The notes below the pieces were generated by a model. That model did not search any database and was not told the DNA's origin. It worked only from the letters and a program-made list of their open reading frames with translations. From JACCXJ01 sp052387115 (lineage in GTDB: Bacteria > Pseudomonadota > Gammaproteobacteria > JACCXJ01), in assembly GCA_052387115.1 (NCBI GenBank), contig JBQTJM010000296.1, forward strand, positions 1 through 12,829: 12,829 nt of DNA, read 5' to 3'. Every line of letters begins with the position of its first letter. Position 1 is the stretch's first letter. Shown here piece by piece: positions 1-7,400 of the stretch. The position numbers and the translations under genes were made by a program.

Positions 1-92
1 TCCCAGTCGCTGCTCACCGGGAAGGCCGAAGCCGCGATCCCGATGACGGCCGTCGCGACGCCCAGGAGCCAGGCCTTGTGCCATCGTCCCAT
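1..92 (-). CDS. Partial membrane-anchored protein, N-terminus only
   Basis: Reading leftward from an ATG at 92-90, the frame stays open for 30 codons to the window edge. The peptide starts MGRWHKAWLLGVATAVIGIA and continues through a short Pro/Ser stretch. A basic start followed by about 16 hydrophobic residues indicates an N-terminal membrane anchor or uncleaved signal. No enzymatic domain lies inside the window. A sensor such as a CHASE2-type cyclase or kinase would fit this kind of N-terminus and a CRP-family neighbour, but that is a guess. The ribosome-binding site is weak (TTAGAG just upstream). The gene is divergent from the CRP-family regulator and shares with it the 241-bp gap that contains the CRP box, so the two may be co-regulated. 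A longer peptide would settle its identity. Confidence 0.5.
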   Translation of the reverse strand, partial: MGRWHKAWLLGVATAVIGIAASAFPVSSDW

Positions 93-230
93 CTCTAATG
101 CACGGTGCCGGGGCCGCCTGGGGACCCACGGCCGGGTTGCAATGGCATCCCACCGGCCGGTAAGATGGGCGATCGCGGGTCGTAGTCTGCCGGGATCGGT
201 GCTGCAATCGGGGAATATCTCACCGTCCGC

Positions 231-248
231 CTGTGAGATTTTTCACAG
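231..248. promoter_or_regulatory. Perfect CRP-type operator, TGTGA-N6-TCACA
   Basis: The half-sites TGTGA (232-236) and TCACA (243-247) are separated by exactly six bases (GATTTT). Flanking C231 and G248 extend the palindrome. This is the consensus site of E. coli CRP and its close relatives. Its centre is about 94 bp before the regulator ATG at 334 and about 147 bp before the divergent ATG at 92, so either gene could be controlled. The left half overlaps a second dyad, ATCTCAC (217-223) with GTGAGAT (233-239), which is followed by five T; that could instead form a weak hairpin on RNA. The regulator encoded next door keeps the recognition-helix residues that read TGTGA, so autoregulation is the simplest inference. 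Confidence 0.75.
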
Positions 249-333
249 CAGGCCTCATCCGTTTCGGGGATGATGATGACCATATGGGAGCGGTGCAGGA
301 TATGGGCGTGACGGTAACACAGGCAATGACCCG

Positions 334-1068
334 ATGTCCGGACGGGTTCTCCTCTCGGAGGCCGTCGGGTTGTTCGCGCAGGGTCCGATGGGGATCACCG
401 GCGTGACGACCCTGCCCTTCGAACGCGGGCTGTTTCCGGCGTTGAGCCCCGAGGACCTTGCCGTCCTGACGCGCTGCGGTGCCATCAAGGCCTATCCCCG
501 CAACACGCTACTGTTCCAGGAAGGTCAGCCGAGCGCCGAGCTCTACATCGTCGTGACCGGCCAGATCAAAGTGTTCGTCAGCGAGGCCCAGGGCAAGGAG
601 GTGACCTTGACCCTCGAGGGGCCGGGCGGGTATTTCGGTGAGCTGGGCCTGGTAGACGCGGCGCCCCGCTCGGCATCGGTCATGACCACCGAGCCGTCGC
701 AGCTCGTGGTGGTCTCCAAGGCCGATTTCCAGCGCTGCCTGGCGGCCCATCCGGATCTCGGCATCAAGCTCATGCGCGCGCTCGTGCAGCGGGTGCGGAG
801 CCTCACCGATCGGGTGAAGAGCATCGCCCTCCTGGATGTCTATGGGCGCGTGGCCCAGACGCTCCAAGGGCTGGCCACTGAGCAATCCGGGGAGCAGTCC
901 GGTCAATTCGTCATCGAGCGGCGCGTGACCCACCAGGACATCGCCAGCATGGTGGGCGCCTCGCGCGAGATGGTGAGCCGCATCATGCGGGACCTCGTGG
1001 TCGGGGGTTACATCGAGATGGAGCACAAGCACATCCGCATCAAGGAAAAGCTGCCGGCCGGCTGGTGA
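334..1068 (+). CDS. CRP/FNR-family transcriptional regulator
   Basis: A 244-aa DNA-binding regulator. The cyclic-nucleotide-binding barrel covers about residues 33-150, with a well-formed phosphate-binding cassette, FGELGLVDAAPRSA (101-114), retaining the Gly-Glu...Arg-Ser that hold the cyclic phosphate in CRP. A long dimer helix follows (about 143-182). The C-terminal winged helix-turn-helix has recognition segment SREMVSR (210-216), which keeps CRP Arg180, Glu181 and Arg185, the residues contacting TGTGA. Around CRP Thr127-Ser128, which contact the adenine, the sequence reads Leu-Thr instead of Thr-Ser, so the ligand may not be plain cAMP. No FNR-type cysteine cluster is present. The protein is longer than E. 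coli CRP (about 210 aa) because of about 30 extra N-terminal residues; ATG at 388 is an alternative start that removes 18 of them. Its end overlaps the convergent ceramidase gene by 29 bp. Confidence 0.93.
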   Translation: MSGRVLLSEAVGLFAQGPMGITGVTTLPFERGLFPALSPEDLAVLTRCGAIKAYPRNTLLFQEGQPSAELYIVVTGQIKVFVSEAQGKEVTLTLEGPGGYFGELGLVDAAPRSASVMTTEPSQLVVVSKADFQRCLAAHPDLGIKLMRALVQRVRSLTDRVKSIALLDVYGRVAQTLQGLATEQSGEQSGQFVIERRVTHQDIASMVGASREMVSRIMRDLVVGGYIEMEHKHIRIKEKLPAGW

Positions 1069-1822
1069 GCGGGGTCCTCAACCACAGCATCCGCAGCAAC
1101 CAGAAGACCGCCACGCCGGCGACGAGGTGTTTCAGCGTGTGCCCGCCGACCCCACCGAGGACGTTGAAGATCGGCCGGTCCAGCCACTCGCAGAGCTTGG
1201 CGAGGGCGTAGAGGCCGAGCACCACGAACGGATCGCGGGCGCGCGTGTAGGCCGAGGGGTAGAGCCAGAGGATGAGCGCGATGAGCGCGCCCGAATAGAA
1301 CTGCACCCCGCCGTACGGCCGCAGATCGCCTTGCCCGGCGCGCTCGGTCCAGTCCCAGTACAGGACACTCCCGATCGCGAGCACCAGGAGCGGCGCGAGC
1401 CACAGGAGGCCGGCGCGTACATCGATGCGTTCGCCGACCACGGCCGCGAGCAGGGCAGCGAACCCGGCGGCGAGCGGGAGGCGGTCCCACAGGAGTCGCG
1501 CATTGTCCGGCGCCAGGTGGTAATAGGCCGATCCGAGCCCGGTGAAAAATATCGCGGCGTATAACACGAGGTAAGGCCAGCGCTCGCGAGCGTCGGTGAA
1601 GCGCACCCGGCCCCGCCACAAGGACCCGACACCCAGCACACCCACCACCAGGAACAGGGCGTTTGAGGCGACATCGAGAAAGTTCGGGACCCCCAGCATC
1701 GCGCGCCGATCGGCGAAGGCGTGATAGCTCGGGTCCTGGGGGATGGGCGGCACGAAACCGAGTGTCAAAACAACCGCGAGGGTCAGGACCCCGATCGCGA
1801 CGAGGCGTGCGCGGCGGCTCAT
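1040..1822 (-). CDS. Ceramidase-like CREST membrane hydrolase
   Basis: A 260-aa polytopic membrane protein of the alkaline ceramidase/CREST family of zinc-dependent intramembrane amidases; family members cleave the amide of ceramides. The key residues keep the spacing known from human ACER3: Ser98 and His102 in GSAYYH, Asp113 in WDRLP, then His228 and His232 in GGHTLKHL (Ser+4 His, +11 Asp, and HxxxH near the end). About seven hydrophobic segments run from residue 7 to 246. The N-terminal block with FADRR and LGVPNFLDVASN is typical of bacterial members. The ATG at 1822 has a good GGGGAG ribosome-binding site. It lies 75 bp downstream of apt on the same strand; the gap includes nine consecutive T (1844-1852 on the coding strand) after a weak GC stem, so apt may terminate there. 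Substrate is unproven: bacterial homologues also occur without known sphingolipids. Confidence 0.88.
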   Translation of the reverse strand: MSRRARLVAIGVLTLAVVLTLGFVPPIPQDPSYHAFADRRAMLGVPNFLDVASNALFLVVGVLGVGSLWRGRVRFTDARERWPYLVLYAAIFFTGLGSAYYHLAPDNARLLWDRLPLAAGFAALLAAVVGERIDVRAGLLWLAPLLVLAIGSVLYWDWTERAGQGDLRPYGGVQFYSGALIALILWLYPSAYTRARDPFVVLGLYALAKLCEWLDRPIFNVLGGVGGHTLKHLVAGVAVFWLLRMLWLRTPLTSRPAAFP

Positions 1823-1897
1823 GGCTCCCCAAAATAGATGACCAAAAAAAAATACATGAAGATAAATGGGGCCCGGTGGTTAGACCCCGTGAGCGGA

Positions 1898-2413
1898 TCA
1901 GTAATGCACGAGGGTATGGACACGATACGGCATGAGCCGCGCGCGGCCCTGAAGCTCGTCGAGCTCCACGACGAAGGCGCATCCGGCGAGCTCGGCGCCC
2001 AGTCGCTCGATCAAGCGGCAACTCGCCGCCGCGGTACCCCCGGTCGCGATCAGATCATCGATCAGGAGCACGCGATCGCCCGGCCCCAGCGCATCCACAT
2101 GGACCTCGAGCGCGGCCGTACCGTACTCCAGATCATAGCGTGCCGCCTGCACCTCATAGGGCAGCTTGCCCGGCTTGCGCAGCGGCACGAAGCCGACCCC
2201 CAGCTCCCAGGCGACCAGGCTGCCGAAGATGAAGCCGCGCGCCTCCATACCCACGACGGCAGTGAGCCGTTCCCCGAGAAACGGGAACAGGAGCTGATAC
2301 ACGCACAACCGCAGGCTCGCGGGGTCCTTGACGAGCGGGGTGATGTCCTTGAACTGGATCCCCGGTTTGGGAAAATCGGGGATGTTGCGGATCTTGGCCT
2401 TGAGCCGTTCCAC
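1898..2413 (-). CDS. apt: Adenine phosphoribosyltransferase
   Basis: A 171-aa cytosolic purine-salvage enzyme that converts adenine plus PRPP to AMP and pyrophosphate. The PRPP-binding signature RVLLIDDLIATGGTA is at residues 114-128. The N-terminal block IPDFPKPGIQFKDITPL (11-27) and the MEARGFIFG segment (56-64), which helps form the active site, are both characteristic of Apt rather than of hypoxanthine or orotate transferases. Length matches the family (about 170-180 aa). The start is GTG at 2413, chosen because a strong GGAGGA lies six bases upstream and the protein aligns from its first residues. It is divergent from the exported isoaspartate methyltransferase gene and upstream of the ceramidase gene on the same strand. 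Confidence 0.97.
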   Translation of the reverse strand: MERLKAKIRNIPDFPKPGIQFKDITPLVKDPASLRLCVYQLLFPFLGERLTAVVGMEARGFIFGSLVAWELGVGFVPLRKPGKLPYEVQAARYDLEYGTAALEVHVDALGPGDRVLLIDDLIATGGTAAASCRLIERLGAELAGCAFVVELDELQGRARLMPYRVHTLVHY

Positions 2414-2419
2414 GGTCTG

Positions 2420-2425
2420 TCCTCC
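2420..2425 (-). promoter_or_regulatory. Ribosome-binding site fixing the apt GTG start
   Basis: On the minus strand this is GGAGGA, ending six bases before the GTG at 2413-2411. It is the best Shine-Dalgarno match in the apt leader and supports GTG as the true start. Confidence 0.75.
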
Positions 2426-2656
2426 CGTGCGCCGGTTTCCGGCGCATCGTTCTTTGGTCCATGATAGCCGCTTCGCATAGGGCTGTCAGTGGTGCGGCCG
2501 GCACGGCCGAGGCCGAATGTCCGGGCGTCCGAGAACCGGGACGCCGGCCCCTCCAGCACCCCTGGGCGGTGGCGCCGAGCGAGGCGCGGGAGATTCAAAC
2601 GTCTTTGCGCGATGTCGTGGTCCCGGAGGACCGGCTGGCCTCTGGGCCGTGAGTCA

Positions 2657-3403
2657 ATGCCACATTCTTTCTCTATTCGTCTGGGCGCTATTTGGCTGGG
2701 CTTAGGTCTTTCGCTGACCTTGGCCCACGCGCAAGGTCCCGATCCCTACGCGCCGGAGCGTGGCCGCCTCATCGCAGAGATCGAGCGTGAGTTCCATTGG
2801 ACCGCCTCGATGATCGGCCAGACGGCACCCGACGCCCGGGTGCTGGAGGTGATGGGGCAGGTGCCGCGGCATCGATTCGTCGCCGACGACTACGCGGACG
2901 ATGCTTACCGCAACGAGCCTCTCCCGATCGGGCACGGCCAGACCATCTCCCAGCCCTACATCGTGGCGCTCATGAGCGATCTCCTCGACCTTCCGCCCGA
3001 GGCGCGGGTGCTCGAGATCGGCACGGGCTCGGGGTATCAGGCCGCGGTGCTCGCCGGTCTGGCGAAGGCGGTCTACAGCATCGAGATCATCGAGCCCCTG
3101 GGCCGCATGGCGGCCGAGCGGCTCGTGCAACTGGGCTACACGAACGTCGAGACACGCATCGGGGATGGCTATTACGGCTGGGTCGAGCACGCGCCCTTCG
3201 ACGGCATCATGGTCACTGCCGCGGCCGACCACATCCCCCCACCGCTCGCCGCTCAGCTCAAACCGGGCGGCCGGCTGATCATGCCGGTCGGCGGCCCGTT
3301 CCTGACCCAACATCTGGTGCTGGTCGAAAAAGGCCAGGACGGGCGTCTCAGCACCCGGCAGCTCCTGCCCGTGCGCTTCGTGCCGCTCACCGGCGGGCAT
3401 TAG
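2657..3403 (+). CDS. pcm: Exported protein-L-isoaspartate O-methyltransferase
   Basis: A 248-aa SAM-dependent enzyme that methylates L-isoaspartyl residues in damaged proteins so that they can revert to aspartate. The family hallmarks are in order: VPRHRFV (69-75), GHGQTISQP (92-100), SAM motif VLEIGTGSGYQ (118-128), IGDGYYGW (168-175), the LKPGGRLIMPVG strand (201-212) and a C-terminal FVPLTG (241-246). Unlike cytosolic Pcm, it starts with a signal peptide: short basic N-region, hydrophobic core (residues 9-23) and an AHA cleavage site near residue 25, so it likely acts in the periplasm. The ATG at 2657 was chosen because it places the signal peptide at the terminus; the frame is open upstream to 2489, but a start there would bury the signal. 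The ribosome-binding site is poor. It is divergent from apt. Confidence 0.92.
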   Translation: MPHSFSIRLGAIWLGLGLSLTLAHAQGPDPYAPERGRLIAEIEREFHWTASMIGQTAPDARVLEVMGQVPRHRFVADDYADDAYRNEPLPIGHGQTISQPYIVALMSDLLDLPPEARVLEIGTGSGYQAAVLAGLAKAVYSIEIIEPLGRMAAERLVQLGYTNVETRIGDGYYGWVEHAPFDGIMVTAAADHIPPPLAAQLKPGGRLIMPVGGPFLTQHLVLVEKGQDGRLSTRQLLPVRFVPLTGGH

Positions 3404-3468
3404 CAGACACAGATTGAAACCAAGCCTGCCTTACGCATCGCGACGCCGGGGCCCGCGGCGGAGAGAAA

Positions 3469-4032
3469 CTAGCCCTCGGTAGAGCGGGAATTTTTGCTCT
3501 GACCCCGAACTCCGCTGCGCGATCCGACCTCGATCGCGGCATCGACCTGGGTCGCGATCCGCTGCATGCCGCGACGGGTGAGCTTGTCGTCGGTCATGGA
3601 TCCTTCGAGCCTGGTGTTGAACTCGCCGATCAGGTGCTTTGTGGTGACATTCGAAACCCGTACGGTGACGTAGGCGAACAGATAGCTCGATTTCTGCAAC
3701 ATTCCAACTACGACCCATTTCGCTCCGGATGCTTCCGCAAGCGCAACGGCGGCTTCCGGCTGATTGAACAGATAGCCTACGCCGGCGTTGGCGCGCACCT
3801 GCGCATCCGGCTCGATGGCGCTCAGGTCGTAGCCATTCATCTGGCTCAGGGCATCCCGCAGCAGCGGAGCGAGTGACGCCGTTCGTCTCTGCTCTTCCGG
3901 CGCGCGCAACCCGGTGATATCGTTCAGCTCGAAATCAAGGATTGCGACGGGTATCTCAGCGCTCGCGGCCGGCGCGAGCATGAGCATAAGAGCTGCAGTC
4001 AGCGCGCTCCGTGGGCTGCGAACTACGGCCAT
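3469..4032 (-). CDS. Secreted DUF2380/DUF3280-like protein
   Basis: From the ATG at 4032 this is a 187-aa protein. It begins with a clean signal peptide: MAVVRSPR, then a hydrophobic stretch ending APAASA, with mature protein starting EIPVAILDFELND. The VAILDFEL strand, a central GAKWVVVGMLQKSS segment and a following strand with VRVSNVTT match my memory of small periplasmic domains of unknown function (DUF2380 or DUF3280), which resemble the fold of outer-membrane-assembly lipoprotein domains. The function is unknown. It faces the pcm gene tail-to-tail with a 65-bp gap. The same frame stays open 312 bp upstream into an alpha/beta hydrolase stump, so a fused 291-aa product from an ATG at 4344 is formally possible. 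The complete signal peptide argues for the separate start at 4032. Confidence 0.68.
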   Translation of the reverse strand: MAVVRSPRSALTAALMLMLAPAASAEIPVAILDFELNDITGLRAPEEQRRTASLAPLLRDALSQMNGYDLSAIEPDAQVRANAGVGYLFNQPEAAVALAEASGAKWVVVGMLQKSSYLFAYVTVRVSNVTTKHLIGEFNTRLEGSMTDDKLTRRGMQRIATQVDAAIEVGSRSGVRGQSKNSRSTEG

Positions 4033-4344
4033 GAACCGCCAATGCACGAGCTTCGGTCGCGGCGCACGCACGAACGACGCGCAGAGGATCACGCCGTGTA
4101 CCGCGTGCGGCCGAGAGACAGCGAGCCGCAGCGCCAGCGGACCGCCGAAGGACCAGCTCACACCGAGACGGGCGACGGCCGCCTCCACACACCGCTGCAG
4201 GTCCTCGTAGCCGGTCGGCCCGGACGCCGGGTAGGTGACGACGACCGGCCGGACCCAGGGCGGTAGCGCCTGGATCATCGGTCCCAAGAGGATCTCCGTG
4301 CCGTCGAGCCCCGGCAGTAGGACCAGTGTGACGGTCGTCTCCAT
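4033..4344 (-). pseudogene. 3'-truncated alpha/beta hydrolase stump
   Basis: From an ATG at 4344, about 104 codons encode the N-terminal part of an alpha/beta hydrolase. Visible are the first strand and oxyanion loop LVLLPGLDGTE, the VRPVVVTYPASG strand, and a nucleophile elbow WSFGGPLALRLA followed by GVILCASFVRAPRP. Relatives that I recall read VLLGESFSGPLALRLA at the elbow, so about eight residues before the serine seem to be missing. The sequence stops being hydrolase-like near 4035 and runs in frame into the signal peptide of the DUF2380-like gene. The catalytic Asp and His regions are absent, so it cannot be an active hydrolase. It looks like a deletion remnant joined to the next gene. 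No convincing ribosome-binding site precedes 4344. Confidence 0.6.
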
Positions 4345-4497
4345 TTTATGTTCATAGACCCCGTTCGTGTTCACGTGGTGCGCCCAGTAGAGAATGTCCC
4401 GCAATCAGCCCCAAGCAGGGTCGGATCCTTGGCGTCGAAGGCAAGCACGCTCATGAAAGTGTCCCCGTGGAAGTACCGATGCGGCCTCGCCCGCATA

Positions 4498-7400
4498 CTA
4501 TCCTGGCGTGTGGAAACGTGGCAAAGTCTTTACGGCAGCCAACATCCCCGCCTGTCGCGCCTGCCCGCGTAGCGCACGCAATGTCGCTGAGATCGCGGCA
4601 TTGCGCTCGCCCCGGCCGTAAGACGCGAGCACCCTGCCGCGGCTGACAAAGAAATCCACCCAAGGCAGGGGCTCTTCGCGCGTATATTCCTCGAGGGCCG
4701 TCGCGTAACGATCCGTTTCTGCCCAGTCCCGGCTTGCCAACGAGGCTTCGATGGCCAACTGGTAGAAGTGATGAAAGTTGTGGCCGACGCATCCCTCCCC
4801 CAGCAATGCCTCGCCTTCCATGAGCAGCGCCCGTCGGTCCCCCGGGTCTTGCGTGACGACGGCCATCGCCCCGAGGATCCAGGGTCCGACATAGGGAAGC
4901 AAGCCCGGTCCGCGACACAGGCCATAGGCCTGCTTGAGATGCTTCTCGCCCTCGCTCGTTTTTCCGAGACCAGCCAGCGCTGCGCCTAAAAGCAATAGAT
5001 TGTCCGCTTCGAAGCGTTTCGATTCGATGTGCCTGCATAAGGCCAGGCCTCGCTCGGCATGCTTCACCGCGGCCGCATCGTCTCCGGCGTAATGGGCGAC
5101 GGTCGCCGCCAGGTTGTGGGCGATGGCCTCGCCCCGCCGATTGCCCACTCGCGAGCCCAACGCGATGGCTTGGAGACAGTCCTGCGTGGCCTCGGTGAGG
5201 CGCAACTGAAAGAACCGCATGTAGCCACGCATGGCGAGATTCGGGACCTGGATGTATTCTAGGCCATGAGAACGGCAGATCTCGATGGAGCGCTCGAAAT
5301 AACCGTGTGCGCTGATCATCCGGCCGCGCTGAAACTGCGCATCGGCGAGCCCGCTGAGCGCGCACGCCTCGAGCCTTGGCACCGCTGCCTCATGCGCATA
5401 CTCTAAGGCGAGCGCCTGCATCGCCGAGCATTCCTCGATCCTGCCTTGGACGAAGAGGATGGCGCCCCGATGGTAGTGGACTTGCGCGAGGTCATGGATG
5501 AGCTCCCGTGGCTTTGCCAGCGATTCTGCTTCGTCGAGCGCTGCGAGCGCCTCGTCATAGCGATCGCTCACCTTGCATCCCGCTGCGATGCCGAGCAAGG
5601 CGCGGCAGGCCTCCGCGGCGTCGCGGCTCAGGGCCCGTGCCCGCCGGAAGGCCTGCACCGAGCCCTCCGTCTCCCCCGCTTGAGCGCGCAATTCTCCCAG
5701 CAGCAACGTCAGCTCGTGTTCCGTGCGTGGGTCTTTGGCCAGACGTAGGCCCCGTTCCACGAGTTGCAGCGCGGCGTCATAGCGATAATGCAGGGCCTCC
5801 GATTGCGCCGCGGCGAGATAGGACCGGGGCGCCGCGATGTCATTGGCACGTTCTTGGTGCTCGGCGTGCAGCACGGCGTCCCGTGCCAGGTACCAGTCGG
5901 CCGCGCGACGATGCAAAGCGCGCCGTTTCGCCGGTAACATCGAGGCGTACACACCCTGCATGATCAGGGCGTGCGCAAACCAGAAATACTCCTCATCCGG
6001 CCGCAGCAAGCGTTGTTGTACGAGCGGCGCGCAGTCATACTCGGGTGTCTCGACCAAGTAACGCAGGGCCGCCAAGGGAAAATGCTGGCCCAGCGCCGAT
6101 GCGGCCTGCGCCGCTTGTTTATCGGCGCTCGGCAACCGGTCCAGGCGCGACCACACGATGCTATTCACGGAGTCCGGGACCAGGTCATCGCCCACCTCCG
6201 GAGCGGACACGAGTTGCTCGATGAAGAGGGGGTGGCCGGCGGCACGCCGCAGGCAGCGTTCGATAAGGCCGCTGTCGGCGCCACGTTTCAGCTCGGTGGC
6301 CAAGGCCCGCGCCTCCTCGGCCCGGAGCGGCCCGAGGTCCAGGGTCGTGAGCGGTGTCCATTGCATCGCGGCCCGCCATCGGGGCGCGAGCGGCTCACCC
6401 TCGACACGGGTCGTCATGACGAGCAAGACGGGACAATCGTGGACGGCGGCGGCCAGTTGCGCGAGATGGCCGAGCGTCTCGTGATCCGCCCAATGAATAT
6501 CCTCGACCACGAGCAACAGAGGACACCGCTCGCTGACCGAATGAAGGACGTGCGCCAGCACGGCCTGTTTTCCCCTGCGGCGGGCGGCGCCATCCATCGC
6601 GGCGTAAGCGGCACCGAGACCGGCCGGCTGGGAGAGGCCGAGGAGGTCATTGAGCGCCATCGTCTGCTCGGGTTCGAGCCCCGACCATACCGCACCGGCC
6701 TCATGCCCGCCGGGAGCCGGATTCAGTAGACCTCGCAGCAGAGAGCCGACGGCGTCCTCACCGACGCTCACGCCGAAATCCAAGACCTGCGCCTTCGCTC
6801 CGGAAAAGCCCAAGCTCTGCGCGATCGCTTGAAGCTCCGTGACCAGGCGGGACTTCCCGATCCCTGCCTCGCCGCGTATGAGAAAGGACTGACCACAACC
6901 GGTGTCCAACGCGGCCTCGCAGGCGGCGGTGAACTGCAGCAGCTCGGCGCGGCGACCGACGAAGCTCGAGCTGCCGGTGGCCGGTCGATGCGCATCCGAG
7001 GTCACGAGACGCCATCTTTGATCCTGCGAAGACGCGGGCTCGATCTGGAAGTGCATCGCGATGCAGCGATGGATGGCGGTATCGATCCAGATCTCGTCCG
7101 GCCCGGCGCGGGCGGCGAGCTCCTGCGACCTATCCAAGACCTCGCCGCTGGCCTCGATCCCCTCCCCATCGATGCCGGTGCGCTGGCGGATCAATACCTG
7201 ACCGCCGGTGATCCCGATGCGCACCACGCGCCCGGCCTCACCCAAGGCTTGGCGGATCCGCAGCGCCGCACGCGCGGCGCGCCCCGCATCATCGCTGTGG
7301 GCCACAGGGACACCGAAGAGCGCGACGCAACTCATGGGCGTATCGCGGATCAGCGTGGCGCCATAGCGTTCGACCTCGTGTGCTATGAGGTCGCGAGCCG

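Noticed and set aside
1008..2021. 337-aa open frame on the minus strand
   Set aside because: Overlaps the ceramidase gene and apt in another frame; Arg/Pro-rich with no motif, while the ceramidase frame keeps every catalytic residue.
3444..3460. Possible bidirectional terminator between pcm and the DUF2380-like gene
   Set aside because: Only a 5-bp stem (CGCCG/CGGCG) with no T-run on either strand; too weak.
4371..4496. 41-codon leftward open frame (contains MSVLAFDAKDPTLLGADCG)
   Set aside because: Begins inside the gap after the regulator and has no recognised family or clear ribosome-binding site; could be another gene remnant but cannot be supported.
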